Shown piece by piece: positions 24,940 to 32,280 of a DNA stretch of 47,061 bases. The DNA comes from Pantoea stewartii subsp. stewartii. GTDB taxonomy: Bacteria; Pseudomonadota; Gammaproteobacteria; Enterobacterales; Enterobacteriaceae. Every line of letters begins with the position of its first letter. Position 1 is the first letter of the stretch. Position numbers and translations under genes: made by a program. The DNA lies in the NCBI RefSeq assembly GCF_008801695.1, contig NZ_VZPF01000036.1:1-47061 (forward strand), read 5' to 3'. The notes under the pieces were generated by a model. The model ran no database searches, was not told the origin of the DNA, and was given only the letters and a program-made list of their open reading frames with translations.

Positions 24940-25236
24940 TTAGGTGGTCCGGCTAAGCGCTGACACGGCGCGGCGTAGCCGTTCGCGGTTGTTCGCTGTA
25001 GCCTGAACACGTTCAGTCAATCCAACGCGTTCGCAGCCGAAGGTATCAACGCGGAAAGCGTCATCCAGATAGATAGAGCGGACGGCGATTTCGTGGCTGT
25101 AGGTGAAGCCCGCACGCTTGATAGCTTCGGCGGCGTCGCGCAGTGCGCTGTTGTAAACAATCGCGCTGGAGGCTCGCCCTTCGCGCAGCTCTGCGACGCC
25201 GTATTCGCGCAGCGGAGGCAGAATTATGTGTTTCAT
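24940..25236 (-). CDS. Small hypothetical protein
   Basis: A 98-residue protein with helical blocks AVRSIYLDDAFRVDTFGCERVGLTERVQ and an Arg-rich end. Unrecognised. Eight bases separate it from the gpZ-like gene, so the two are probably co-expressed. Confidence 0.6.
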   Translation of the reverse strand: MKHIILPPLREYGVAELREGRASSAIVYNSALRDAAEAIKRAGFTYSHEIAVRSIYLDDAFRVDTFGCERVGLTERVQATANNRERLRRAVSALSRTT

Positions 25237-25244
25237 CGTGCCCC

Positions 25245-25886
25245 CTATTTCGCGCTGGCCATTGCGGCGGCGATTGCCCGCCTCAGTTCGCCAGGCATCA
25301 TGTTCGTGGCCATTGCTTCGGCGCGGTCCATGTAGCCCAGCACCGGCTGTACCGGTAGCGCGTTACCGAACCGGATAAGCAGCTTTGGCGCACCCTGTTT
25401 TACGGCGGCCTGATGCGTGCCGTTGCGCGAACGCTTGCGACGCTTTGCACCTTTGCGGCCCTTCGCTTTCTTGCGCTGCCAGACGCCGTTTACGCCGTCA
25501 ATCTCACCAATGAACACGTCCGGCTTCGCCTTGAGTTGCGCCATCTTATTGCGCGTCAGGTTGCCGTACTTGTTCAGCTTGATGTTTTTCGGGTTAAGCA
25601 ATGCCTGGCTGTTCAGCTTGTGCGAGCCGCCAAATTCAAACGGCTCTAAATAGCTGGCGGCAATGTCCCGCACGAATACGCGGGCCGTCAGATTGTCACG
25701 CCGCGCGCCCTGTGAGCCGACCGAGTTCACGGTAAACGGCGTGGGATTTTCCAGCTTGCGCTGCAGCGCCACTTTCTCAGCGGCCTGAATCTTTCTCGCT
25801 ACAGCGGTCAGCGCCTGCGCGGTGGCAAAAGGGATCTGCTTTTGCAGGCTGCGAAGCTGTGCGGATAACGCATTAAGCCCGGCCAT
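25245..25886 (-). CDS. Minor tail protein gpZ-like
   Basis: A 213-residue basic protein resembling lambda minor tail protein Z / HK97 gp10-type: N-terminal helix LNALSAQLRSLQKQIPFATAQALTAVARKIQAAEK, the block RVFVRDIAASYLEPFEFGG, and a Lys/Arg-rich stretch KKAKGRKGAKRRKRSRNG. Lambda Z acts at the top of a non-contractile tail, so finding it separated from the Mu-like tail operon and on the other side of cos is unexpected. Confidence 0.55.
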   Translation of the reverse strand: MAGLNALSAQLRSLQKQIPFATAQALTAVARKIQAAEKVALQRKLENPTPFTVNSVGSQGARRDNLTARVFVRDIAASYLEPFEFGGSHKLNSQALLNPKNIKLNKYGNLTRNKMAQLKAKPDVFIGEIDGVNGVWQRKKAKGRKGAKRRKRSRNGTHQAAVKQGAPKLLIRFGNALPVQPVLGYMDRAEAMATNMMPGELRRAIAAAMASAK

Positions 25887-25887
25887 A

Positions 25888-26139
25888 TCACTTGATGATC
25901 ACGACTTTGGCGTAACCCGGCTCGCCGTCTTTGCCCGGCGTGATGTTTTTAATCCAGGCAATCGTAGGCGGCGTGATGGTCAGGTTGCGAGCGTGGTCCT
26001 GATATTCGGCGTCGTCGCCCGGCTGTTCGTCAGCGTCGCAGATTGCGATCACTCCGCGCTTAACCTGCAGCGCTGCCGTTTCCGTACCGTCGGTGATTTT
26101 CTGCCACGTCTTGTCCGGCTCTATGCCTGTAGTCGCCAT
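25888..26139 (-). CDS. Small hypothetical protein, possible virion-associated
   Basis: An 83-residue protein, MATTGIEPDKTWQKITDGTETAALQVKRGVIAIC, resembling short attachment-type beta proteins found beside fibre or head-fibre genes. Function unknown. Confidence 0.5.
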   Translation of the reverse strand: MATTGIEPDKTWQKITDGTETAALQVKRGVIAICDADEQPGDDAEYQDHARNLTITPPTIAWIKNITPGKDGEPGYAKVVIIK

Positions 26140-26147
26140 TGCTTGCC

Positions 26148-26417
26148 TCAGCTCTGATCAAAGTGTGGATTCACCGGCGTCAGTTCGTAAGCCGTGGCGG
26201 CTGCCGGAACCGTGCCGGTGATCACGTCAATATGGAAACCGTCCAGCGCTTTGCCTGCGGTCAGTGTGCCGCTGGAATCCTGCGTGGCCGGTTCGTAAAT
26301 CGTGCCGCGCACGACAATCTGCGTGCGCTCTTTTGGCGCTATCCAGCCGTTGCCGCTGCGCCAGTTCGGGCAGGCCGCTATTGCGGTCGCCTCGTCGGGG
26401 AAACGGAGGTATCTCAT
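26148..26417 (-). CDS. Small hypothetical protein
   Basis: An 89-residue protein starting MRYLRFPDEATAIAACPNW and containing IVVRGTIYEPATQDSSGTLT. I chose the ATG at 26417, which overlaps the stop of the preceding gene (ATGA), over a longer upstream start. Likely partner of the 301-residue protein before it. Confidence 0.58.
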   Translation of the reverse strand: MRYLRFPDEATAIAACPNWRSGNGWIAPKERTQIVVRGTIYEPATQDSSGTLTAGKALDGFHIDVITGTVPAAATAYELTPVNPHFDQS

Positions 26418-27319
26418 CGCTGGTAAGCAATCCGGGTGATGTAGCGCGCGCCCCAATGAGCGCTGGGATTCGGCAGCGCGTATTCATACTCGCCGCTGAA
26501 CGTAAAGCTGTCGGTGGTGCCGTCGCTGTAGGTAACGGTCATGCCTTTGGCGGTCTGCGTCAGCACATAGGCGAACGCCTGCGCACGCGTAACCGCGCTA
26601 CCGTCGGTGATGATCGGCGAGGTGGCATAGCTGCCGGACTCAACCTGAACCAGCCCGGACAGAATGTTGCTGCCGTCCAGGCGACGGAAGAATGACGCCA
26701 CCGCGTTCCCGGCGGGAACTGCCGATGCCGTCAGACCGTAAACGTAGGAGGTGGAACCGGCGCGCGCGTTATAGGTGCGCACGTTCGCCGCTGCTGCCAG
26801 CGTGAACGCCATTTCGATGCGTTCCCATGCTTCGCCGGGTGCGTTGCCGGTGGCGTTAATCAGCCAGGCCGATGCCGTGGCGTTGTACTCCGCGTAAAGA
26901 TAAAACGCGGCGTTGCCGACCTCGCCTATTGCACCGCCGTCGGGGCCGGTGCCGGTCGAAACCGTGGTGCCGGTGTCGCAGAAGAAGTTGCCGATGCCGC
27001 CCGCCTTCACCACATTTGCGCCACGGCTCTCCAGCTGAAAGTTGGTGGCCTGCGGCTCAGGTAGCGTGCGACCTGCTGCCGCGCCAGCGCTGTATTCCAG
27101 TGGCCATTCCCCTGCAGCAGCGGTTTTCAGCGTGCCATCGGCGGCCCAATACAGGCGCGAACTGTCACACGCAAACCGCACGCGGGAATCCAGCGTCTCG
27201 GCGGTCAGGTCAATGTCGCTAAGGTCTGTGCCTGCGCCAATCGTCACCCAGCCTGCGCTGGCCAGAAAGGTATTGGCGGCAACGTTGCCAACGGTGGCGG
27301 CGTCATCTGCCGTAATCAT
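26414..27319 (-). CDS. Putative virion surface / fibre protein
   Basis: A 301-residue beta-rich protein (start at 27319 with SD GGAG; an upstream in-frame start would run through two SopB sites). The sequence is rich in short Thr/Ser/Gly strands: TVSTGTGPDGGAIGEVGNAAFYLYAEY and YEYALPNPSAHWGARYITRIAYQ near the end. It looks like a jelly-roll carbohydrate-binding or head-fibre protein. Not recognised with confidence. Confidence 0.55.
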   Translation of the reverse strand: MITADDAATVGNVAANTFLASAGWVTIGAGTDLSDIDLTAETLDSRVRFACDSSRLYWAADGTLKTAAAGEWPLEYSAGAAAGRTLPEPQATNFQLESRGANVVKAGGIGNFFCDTGTTVSTGTGPDGGAIGEVGNAAFYLYAEYNATASAWLINATGNAPGEAWERIEMAFTLAAAANVRTYNARAGSTSYVYGLTASAVPAGNAVASFFRRLDGSNILSGLVQVESGSYATSPIITDGSAVTRAQAFAYVLTQTAKGMTVTYSDGTTDSFTFSGEYEYALPNPSAHWGARYITRIAYQR

Positions 27320-27331
27320 TCTGGCTCCGGT

Positions 27332-27345
27332 GGGACCGTGGTCCC
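27332..27345. promoter_or_regulatory. SopB centromere site 4
   Basis: GGGACCGTGGTCCC dyad, 36 bases from site 5. Confidence 0.78.
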
Positions 27346-27367
27346 GATTGTTGTATGTGAGCAAATT

Positions 27368-27381
27368 GGGACCGTGGTCCC
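27368..27381. promoter_or_regulatory. SopB centromere site 5
   Basis: TGGGACCGTGGTCCCA dyad. The 36-base spacing to site 4 (start to start) places the two about three and a half helical turns apart. Confidence 0.78.
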
Positions 27382-27397
27382 AACCGGCAAGAAACAC

Positions 27398-27420
27398 TAA
27401 AAAACGCCCTGCCGGGCGCT
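27398..27420 (-). terminator. Terminator after the 136-aa gene
   Basis: On the minus strand the stem AGCGCCC/GGGCGT (27404-27420) is followed by six T. It ends the transcript of the gene at 27433-27843. Confidence 0.72.
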
Positions 27421-27432
27421 TTATGGTGTTGC

Positions 27433-27843
27433 TTACTGAACGGGACGAGGCGGCTTAATCATCTCAACCGTCTGACCGAAACGGTTCATGATGTAGGCTT
27501 CGTCGCCCTGATAGATAAACCGGTAATTGGTGCCGGTGACGCCTGGCAGATTAGGATCAACCGCGTCGCTGGTCAGAACCGCAATCGGGAAATCCAGGCG
27601 GTCTCCGCGCTCAACGCTTGTGATGTAGTTTTCCGGCTGCTTATTGCGAAGCAGTGCCAGTACGCCGCCCTGCGGCTTGTTGTCGCTCTTGAAAGTCTGG
27701 ATCACGTCGGGACGTACCAGGCCGAGTTCGCTGGCGAACTCCATCGCTTCGGCATACTGCGGGCTTTTAGGACGCGCAATTGCGGCTTCCTGCGACTCTG
27801 AAATCAGTGAGGCGTGATTACGCCAGTATTTAACCGTCAACAT
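27433..27843 (-). CDS. Hypothetical protein, single-gene unit
   Basis: A 136-residue protein: YWRNHASLISESQEAAIARPKSP and YRFIYQGDEAYIMNRFGQTVEMI. Bounded by terminators on both sides, which is unusual for a late gene. No family recognised; a structural accessory role is a guess from the neighbourhood. Confidence 0.55.
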   Translation of the reverse strand: MLTVKYWRNHASLISESQEAAIARPKSPQYAEAMEFASELGLVRPDVIQTFKSDNKPQGGVLALLRNKQPENYITSVERGDRLDFPIAVLTSDAVDPNLPGVTGTNYRFIYQGDEAYIMNRFGQTVEMIKPPRPVQ

Positions 27844-27862
27844 TCTGCGTCTCCTTTTGAAT

Positions 27863-27887
27863 TAAAAAGGCCCGCCGGAGCGGGCCT
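27863..27887 (-). terminator. Terminator after the Ala/Thr-rich gene
   Basis: The stem AGGCCCG/CGGGCCT (27868-27887) has a T run on its minus-strand 3' side. It separates two accessory genes. Confidence 0.72.
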
Positions 27888-27900
27888 GTGCAGCTGGTGG

Positions 27901-28389
27901 TTAAGCCAGCTTTTTCGCGAAGCTCACCGCCACGTCCCAGACGTGTTCTACGTCGTGACCGGCGAGAACCAGTGCTTCCTTGAGTTTTGCCACCACTGCA
28001 TCGACGCCAGCTTCCACCGCGACGGCCAGATCCACTTCGCCATTGCCCGCATCTTCTGCGGTAACGTCAGCGGCTGCGGCTGGATCTGAATCAACCGCCA
28101 CGGATGCGGGAGCATCAGTAGCAACAGCAGCGGCAGCAGTGGATGCGGAAGCATCAACAGACACGCCAGAATTAACAGCGGTGGCGGCAGAATCAGTTGC
28201 AGCCGCGTCGGTAGTCGATACGGAAGCATCAGACACGACAGCAGCGTCGGCGACGCTGGTGGTTGCTGCGGACGATGCGGTAGAGGTGGTAGCAACGGTG
28301 GCTGCGTCAGCAGCGGCGGTAACGGTGGTCTCGGACACATTGGTCTCCTTTGGGGATAGTTTGGCTTCAAGCCAGTTGATCAAGTTCAT
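27901..28389 (-). CDS. Low-complexity Ala/Thr/Ser/Val protein
   Basis: A 162-residue protein. Residues 1-15 (MNLINWLEAKLSPKE) form a short helix; 20-120 are an Ala/Thr/Ser/Val/Asp repeat with almost no other residues; 125-162 are a helix (DAVVAKLKEALVLAGHDVEHVWDVAVSFAKKLA) that looks folded. A stiff spacer with a functional C-terminal helix, such as a head or tail fibre stalk, would fit. Unrecognised. Confidence 0.55.
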   Translation of the reverse strand: MNLINWLEAKLSPKETNVSETTVTAAADAATVATTSTASSAATTSVADAAVVSDASVSTTDAAATDSAATAVNSGVSVDASASTAAAAVATDAPASVAVDSDPAAAADVTAEDAGNGEVDLAVAVEAGVDAVVAKLKEALVLAGHDVEHVWDVAVSFAKKLA

Positions 28390-28446
28390 GGTGCCTCCGG
28401 GAATGGCATTAGCGTGCCAGCCGGGATGGCTGGCACGGTGATGGCA

Positions 28447-28869
28447 TTACCAGCTGGAATCGCCGCCGCCGCTGCTGCTGCTGTCAAAGCTGCTGCCGCT
28501 ATCGTGGCTGTGGCTGTAGCTGTGGCTGTGCGCGCCATCGCTAATGCTGTGGCTGTGGCTGCCGTGGCTGATGTTGCCGAGGCTGTGGCTGTGGCTGCCG
28601 TGGCTATGGCTGTGGCTGCCGTCGCGGGTTTCGCCGAAGGTGTAGTTATGGCTGCGGTCCAACGAACCGGCACGACGGGTAGCCTCCGCCTCCTGTGCGA
28701 TCAACACGTTGGCAAAGTTCTGTGCCACGCCGTCGCTGTACGGCTCGCCCGGCAGCAGGCTTTCCAGCGGCTGCGGGCTGATGCCCGCTTTGCGACGCAG
28801 CTGCGCGCGGCGCTCTGATGATTCACGCTGGCGACGACGGTCGCGAAGCCCTCTGAGGAATCCAATCAT
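28447..28869 (-). CDS. His/Ser-repeat protein
   Basis: A 140-residue protein. The first 60 residues are basic and helical (FLRGLRDRRRQRESSERRAQLRRK); the second half is built from repeated SHSHS units, giving 14 His in about 50 residues, ending in Gly/Ser and DSSW. Such arrays bind divalent metals. The gene lies just downstream of the lipoprotein gene. Function unknown. Confidence 0.55.
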   Translation of the reverse strand: MIGFLRGLRDRRRQRESSERRAQLRRKAGISPQPLESLLPGEPYSDGVAQNFANVLIAQEAEATRRAGSLDRSHNYTFGETRDGSHSHSHGSHSHSLGNISHGSHSHSISDGAHSHSYSHSHDSGSSFDSSSSGGGDSSW

Positions 28870-28882
28870 GTTTAATCCCTGA

Positions 28883-29440
28883 TTAACGTCTGCCGCTGCG
28901 GAAGCTGCTGCGACTGGAATAGAAAGAGGAACGCGCGCCGCTACTGAATGACGTGCGGCGGTAGCTGCTGGACGAACTGCTGGCGTTGCTGCCTGAGAAC
29001 CAGCTGCGCTTTGCCGGTGCCGGGGTGGCTGCCGCTGGCGCGTGGTAGTTGTTCACAATGCGCGTGGTGGTGTGGTTGCTCGCGTAACCTCCTCCGCCAC
29101 CGCCACCGCCGCTGTTGGAAAGCATGTGGCCCAGCATCATGCCGGTTACAAGGTCGCCGGTGCCGTCACGTTCATGGATAACGGTTGGTGGCTGCTGCAC
29201 CACTACCGGCGCTGCAGAACCTACAACAACCGGCGGGCTGGCTGCCTGTGCCGCTGGTGCCGCTGCCTGCGTTCCTGCCGGTGCTGCGCAGCTCTGCTGC
29301 AGGTCTGCGTTTTGCTGCTGCAGGACGGCAATCTGCTGCGCCTCCGCATCAATAACCGCGCTTTTGTCGGGGTGCTGATCGCAGCCGCTTAAGGCGGACA
29401 GGCTGAAAATCAGCCCCGCCATAACGAGAAGTTTTTTCAA
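28883..29440 (-). CDS. Putative lipoprotein
   Basis: A 185-residue protein with a clear type II signal peptide: MKKLLVMAGLIFSLSALSGC, Cys20 being the lipidation site. Next comes a short coiled coil (IDAEAQQIAVLQQQNADLQQ), Ala/Pro-rich linker, a run of glycines, and a Ser/Arg-rich tail. It directly follows the spanin gene. It could be an outer-membrane protein for exclusion, a second spanin-like factor, or a conversion protein. Confidence 0.6.
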   Translation of the reverse strand: MKKLLVMAGLIFSLSALSGCDQHPDKSAVIDAEAQQIAVLQQQNADLQQSCAAPAGTQAAAPAAQAASPPVVVGSAAPVVVQQPPTVIHERDGTGDLVTGMMLGHMLSNSGGGGGGGGYASNHTTTRIVNNYHAPAAATPAPAKRSWFSGSNASSSSSSYRRTSFSSGARSSFYSSRSSFRSGRR

Positions 29441-29476
29441 TTGGGAGTCCTGTGCTGCCCGGTCGGGGCGGGAGGG

Positions 29477-30022
29477 TTATTTGCTGGTGGCGGTTCGCTG
29501 CGCGTCTTCTGCGCGGATGCCAGCCAGCTGGTCGTTCGCCTTGTCCAGTGCAGACAAAAGCGGGTTAATCCACAAAACCGCCTGGCAGTAGGTCAGGGTG
29601 CGGGCGGTAGCGGGACCAGTACCGGCGCTGTCAGCGACGGCGATAGCGCCGGACATTGCGCCGGAACGTAAACGGTCCGTGTAGTCGTACAGCCCGCCAG
29701 ACACAGAATCAGGAACGAGCTGGCTGCAGACAGGCACAGCCTCTTTCTTGAGGATCGTGCGGTATTCAATGGTTTTCTCCTCGCTTTCGCTGGCGGTCTT
29801 CGTCGCGTGTTTCTGCGAACTGGCTGCCAGCCGGTTAAACGTCTGGAAGGTCAGCGCCTGCCCGGCGATGGTGCTCGCCTGCAGCGTGTTATCGCTGGTC
29901 AGCTGGCTGATTTTTCCGGCGTCAGCCACGGCTTTCGCGTGGTAGTGAAACGCCAGAAACCCCAGCGCGACAAACGCCAGCAAAAGTACGCCTGCAAGGG
30001 TGCTCACGATTGCGGCTTTCAT
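29477..30022 (-). CDS. Inner-membrane spanin (Rz-like)
   Basis: A 181-residue protein starting at MKAAIVST (30022), overlapping the endolysin stop by four bases. One N-terminal transmembrane helix (about residues 4-26) leads into a long periplasmic helix (YHAKAVADAGKISQLTSDNTLQASTIAGQAL) and a C-terminal region. This is the i-spanin layout; an o-spanin is nested in another frame. It would fuse inner and outer membranes in the last step of lysis. Confidence 0.82.
   Translation of the reverse strand: MKAAIVSTLAGVLLLAFVALGFLAFHYHAKAVADAGKISQLTSDNTLQASTIAGQALTFQTFNRLAASSQKHATKTASESEEKTIEYRTILKKEAVPVCSQLVPDSVSGGLYDYTDRLRSGAMSGAIAVADSAGTGPATARTLTYCQAVLWINPLLSALDKANDQLAGIRAEDAQRTATSK
29593..29769 (-). 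CDS. Outer-membrane spanin lipoprotein (Rz1-like), nested in Rz
   Basis: A 58-residue lipoprotein read in another frame inside Rz, starting at a TTG with the SD GAGGAG seven bases upstream. It has a basic start, hydrophobic SFLILCLAGC (lipobox LAGC, Cys27) and a proline-rich mature part ending LVPLPPAP. Rz1 proteins are short, proline-rich and nested in Rz exactly like this. Confidence 0.8.
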   Translation of the reverse strand: MNTARSSRKRLCLSAASSFLILCLAGCTTTRTVYVPAQCPALSPSLTAPVLVPLPPAP

Positions 30023-30519
30023 TTGGCCCCCATCATGCAAACCGTATGATCGATGTAACGGCGGTAAACCAGACCGCGCTTGCGCTGCCCGTTCACGTAC
30101 ACCCACTGGCGCATGTCGTTACACGCCTGCCGTGTGTCGCCGCTGTTCAGATGCCTAAGCAGGGACGAACGCTGGAATGCGCCTGTGCCAACGTTGTAGG
30201 CGAAGGAGTAAAGGGAGGCGCGGGTGTAGTCATCCAGCGGCACCTTCACCGCGCTATCGACCGCGCGTTTTACCGGGGCCAGGTGCTTTTCCAGCAACAC
30301 ATCACACTGCGCGTCGGTGTAGTGGTGACCCTGCTTAACGTCCGGGCCGGTGATGCCGTCGCAGACGGTCCACACGCCACCAATATCCTGATAGGGATCG
30401 TACCGGCGGCCTTCCACGCCGTCGTGACCACCGAGCAGGGCAATCGCGATAGCCAGTGCGCCTGCGCCGCCTGCAGCCAGCACTTTGCGCATCAGTCCAG
30501 ACGGGAATACAAGGCGCAT
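30019..30519 (-). CDS. SAR endolysin (GH24 lysozyme)
   Basis: A 166-residue muramidase. The catalytic triad is Glu36-Asp45-Thr51 (VEGRRYDPYQDIGGVWTVCDG), the same spacing as T4 lysozyme Glu11-Asp20-Thr26. A weakly hydrophobic, Ala/Gly-rich N-terminal segment (residues 13-30) fits a signal-anchor-release helix, so it is exported by Sec and activated when the holin depolarises the membrane. Confidence 0.88.
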   Translation of the reverse strand: MRLVFPSGLMRKVLAAGGAGALAIAIALLGGHDGVEGRRYDPYQDIGGVWTVCDGITGPDVKQGHHYTDAQCDVLLEKHLAPVKRAVDSAVKVPLDDYTRASLYSFAYNVGTGAFQRSSLLRHLNSGDTRQACNDMRQWVYVNGQRKRGLVYRRYIDHTVCMMGAK

Positions 30520-30522
30520 GGG

Positions 30523-30747
30523 TTAGCCCTCATCGCTTGGGATCTTGTAGCCACGCTTGATAGCCCACACCTTGATTACGGCGTTAGATACGCACGTCAG
30601 GCCCGCAAACATCAGGCTGCCGATTACGCCAATAGCGGCCCACTGGTCAGGCGTCATTGAGGTGGTCAGCTTGTAGAACCAAAAGCCGAACGAACCCGTA
30701 GACGCGCCATAGGCGGTCACGTTCGCGGCCTGAGTGATTTTGTCCAT
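30523..30747 (-). CDS. Holin / pinholin
   Basis: A 74-residue membrane protein with two hydrophobic segments (about residues 13-30 and 36-58) and a charged C-terminus RGYKIPSDEG. Size, order holin-endolysin-Rz/Rz1 and the SAR endolysin beside it suggest a class II (pin)holin. Confidence 0.78.
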   Translation of the reverse strand: MDKITQAANVTAYGASTGSFGFWFYKLTTSMTPDQWAAIGVIGSLMFAGLTCVSNAVIKVWAIKRGYKIPSDEG

Positions 30748-30796
30748 GTGAGAAAGTCTCCTCCACGCGGCGCGATGTCCGGTGGTTAGGGGGGGT

Positions 30797-30810
30797 GGGA
30801 CCGTGGTCCC
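30797..30810. promoter_or_regulatory. SopB centromere site 6
   Basis: TGGGACCGTGGTCCCA dyad, just upstream of the holin gene; first of three copies around the tRNA gene. Confidence 0.8.
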
Positions 30811-30831
30811 AATCGATGATCGGGAATCGGT

Positions 30832-30845
30832 GGGACCGTGGTCCC
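30832..30845. promoter_or_regulatory. SopB centromere site 7
   Basis: GGGACCGTGGTCCC dyad, 35 bases from site 6 (start to start) and 12 bases beyond the tRNA 3' end. Confidence 0.8.
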
Positions 30846-30856
30846 GTTTGGCAAAT

Positions 30857-30932
30857 TGGCGGGTGGTGCGGGACTCGAACCCGCTACCGCACGGTTAACA
30901 GCCGTTCGCACATCCACATGTGCTTACCACCC
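30857..30932 (-). tRNA. tRNA-Asn (GUU)
   Basis: A 76-base cloverleaf on the minus strand: acceptor GGGTGGT/ACCACCC, D stem GCAC/GTGC, anticodon loop CTGTTAA (anticodon GUU), T arm GCGGG-TTCGAGT-CCCGC, discriminator G and encoded CCA. The top pair of the anticodon stem is an A-G mismatch. It sits between the methyltransferase and holin genes and is flanked by SopB sites at 30797, 30832 and 30941. Confidence 0.9.
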
Positions 30933-30940
30933 ATAAGACC

Positions 30941-30954
30941 GGGACCGTGGTCCC
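30941..30954. promoter_or_regulatory. SopB centromere site 8
   Basis: GGGACCGTGGTCCC dyad between the methyltransferase gene and the tRNA 5' end. Confidence 0.8.
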
Positions 30955-30983
30955 AGCCTCTTATGCGGTTTGGGGCATGCCCC

Positions 30984-32066
30984 TTAACAGGTCAGCGCCG
31001 CGTGGAGCTCAGCCACTTTTGCTGCCGTATTTTCAAACGTGTCGGACTCCAGTTCGACGCCAATCGCGCGGCGGCCCAGCTTGAGCGCTGCCTTGATGGT
31101 CGAACCGGAACCCATAAAGAAATCCGCTACCAGATCGCCGGGACGGCTGCTGGCGTTGATGATGTCTTCCATCATCGCGGCGGGCTTTTCGCAGGGGTGT
31201 TTACCGGCGTAATACTGCACCGGCGGGTAACTCCACACGTCCGTAAACGGCACCATTTTGGTGACGGCAAACGGGCGGCGTAGTTCTTCGTAGCGGGCGC
31301 GCAGGTCGTCGTATTCCAGACGTAACCCGTCGTAGTTGCGCTTGAGCGCGTCGTATTCGGTCTGCAGGCCGTCGTGAGTCTTCTCCAGCCGGGCGGCTTC
31401 GCCTTTCTCCTGCGCCTTGCGGGCGAACAGTTCCTGCAGCTTTTCGTACTGGTCGCGCTTTGGCAGCTGCCATTGCGATTCGCTGAACCAGTGGCTGCAC
31501 ATATGCGTGCCGGTTGCCTGGTTGATTTCCTTCGCGGAAACGCCCAGCGCAGCACGCGCCGTGGCAAAGTAATCAATCAGAGGCTTAAAGGTTTGTTTGC
31601 GCAGTTCTTCGCATTTGGCGGCGTAGCCCGATGCGCCGGAGGCAGTGCTTTCCGCGCCGTAATGCTCAGCGAAGATAACGCGCTCGGTGGTCGGGAAATA
31701 CTGGCGGAGGCTCTCTTTGTTAGAGCGGCCCCACGTCCCGGACGGCTTCGCCCAGATGATGTGGTTCAGCACGTTCAGGCGGTCGCGCACCATAATCTCG
31801 GTGTCAGCGGCAAGCTTGTGGCCACAGAACATGTAAAGCGATCCGGTCGGCTTAAGCACGCGCCAGAACTCAGAAACCATTTCGGAAAGCCACGCGAGAT
31901 ACGCGTCGTCGTTCTTCCACTGCCGGTCCCACGCGTTGTCTTTAACGCGGAAATAAGGGGGATCGGTTGCAATCAGGTCGATGCTGTTATCTGGCAGTGT
32001 TTTGATAAAGCGAAGCGAATCAGCGCAGACAAGCTGCGCCGCGCCAGTCTGGACGGTGTTGGTCAT
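30984..32066 (-). CDS. DNA methyltransferase (beta class, N6-adenine or N4-cytosine)
   Basis: A 360-residue SAM-dependent DNA methyltransferase. Motif IV DPPY is at residues 35-38 and motif I FMGSG at 317-321, in the order typical of the beta class. Residues 205-264 are an unusual coiled coil of repeated EYDDLRARYEELRR-like heptads between the catalytic halves, likely replacing or linking the target-recognition domain. It may protect phage DNA or act epigenetically. First gene behind the predicted late promoter. Confidence 0.88.
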   Translation of the reverse strand: MTNTVQTGAAQLVCADSLRFIKTLPDNSIDLIATDPPYFRVKDNAWDRQWKNDDAYLAWLSEMVSEFWRVLKPTGSLYMFCGHKLAADTEIMVRDRLNVLNHIIWAKPSGTWGRSNKESLRQYFPTTERVIFAEHYGAESTASGASGYAAKCEELRKQTFKPLIDYFATARAALGVSAKEINQATGTHMCSHWFSESQWQLPKRDQYEKLQELFARKAQEKGEAARLEKTHDGLQTEYDALKRNYDGLRLEYDDLRARYEELRRPFAVTKMVPFTDVWSYPPVQYYAGKHPCEKPAAMMEDIINASSRPGDLVADFFMGSGSTIKAALKLGRRAIGVELESDTFENTAAKVAELHAALTC

Positions 32067-32154
32067 AAAATAGGGGGAATATTATGGCTCGGTCGCCGTT
32101 GCGGCGCGCCGGAGCAGGTTATTGGACTGCGCCCGGCGGGGCATATTGCAGGCG

Positions 32155-32180
32155 AAAAAAAACCGCCCGGAGGCGGCTTT
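32155..32180 (-). terminator. Terminator immediately downstream of the predicted late promoter
   Basis: On the minus strand the stem CCGCC/GGCGG with TCCG loop (extended by A-T and G-T pairs) is followed by eight T. It lies 30-55 bases after the predicted start at about 32210 and before the methyltransferase gene. The arrangement resembles lambda pR'-tR', where Q-modified polymerase reads through. Confidence 0.72.
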
Positions 32181-32216
32181 TTCGTGGGCAGATTGTAGAT
32201 TGCCCAGCTTGGAAAA

Positions 32217-32246
32217 ATATTAACTTATTTATTCACTTTAAGTCAA
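32217..32246 (-). promoter_or_regulatory. Predicted late promoter
   Basis: On the minus strand TTGACT (32246-32241) and TAATAT (32222-32217) are 18 bases apart. They precede the terminator and the methyltransferase-tRNA-lysis-cos-virion block, which is read in this direction. The -10 box is a moderate match. Confidence 0.5.
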
Positions 32247-32280
32247 TAGTCTAATTTCATTGTTGCGAATAGAGCAAAAA

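Noticed and set aside
28414..28818. Plus-strand Ala/Val frame opposite the His/Ser-repeat gene
   Set aside because: It is the shadow of the repeat codons; no SD, and the minus-strand gene has a good start and neighbours.
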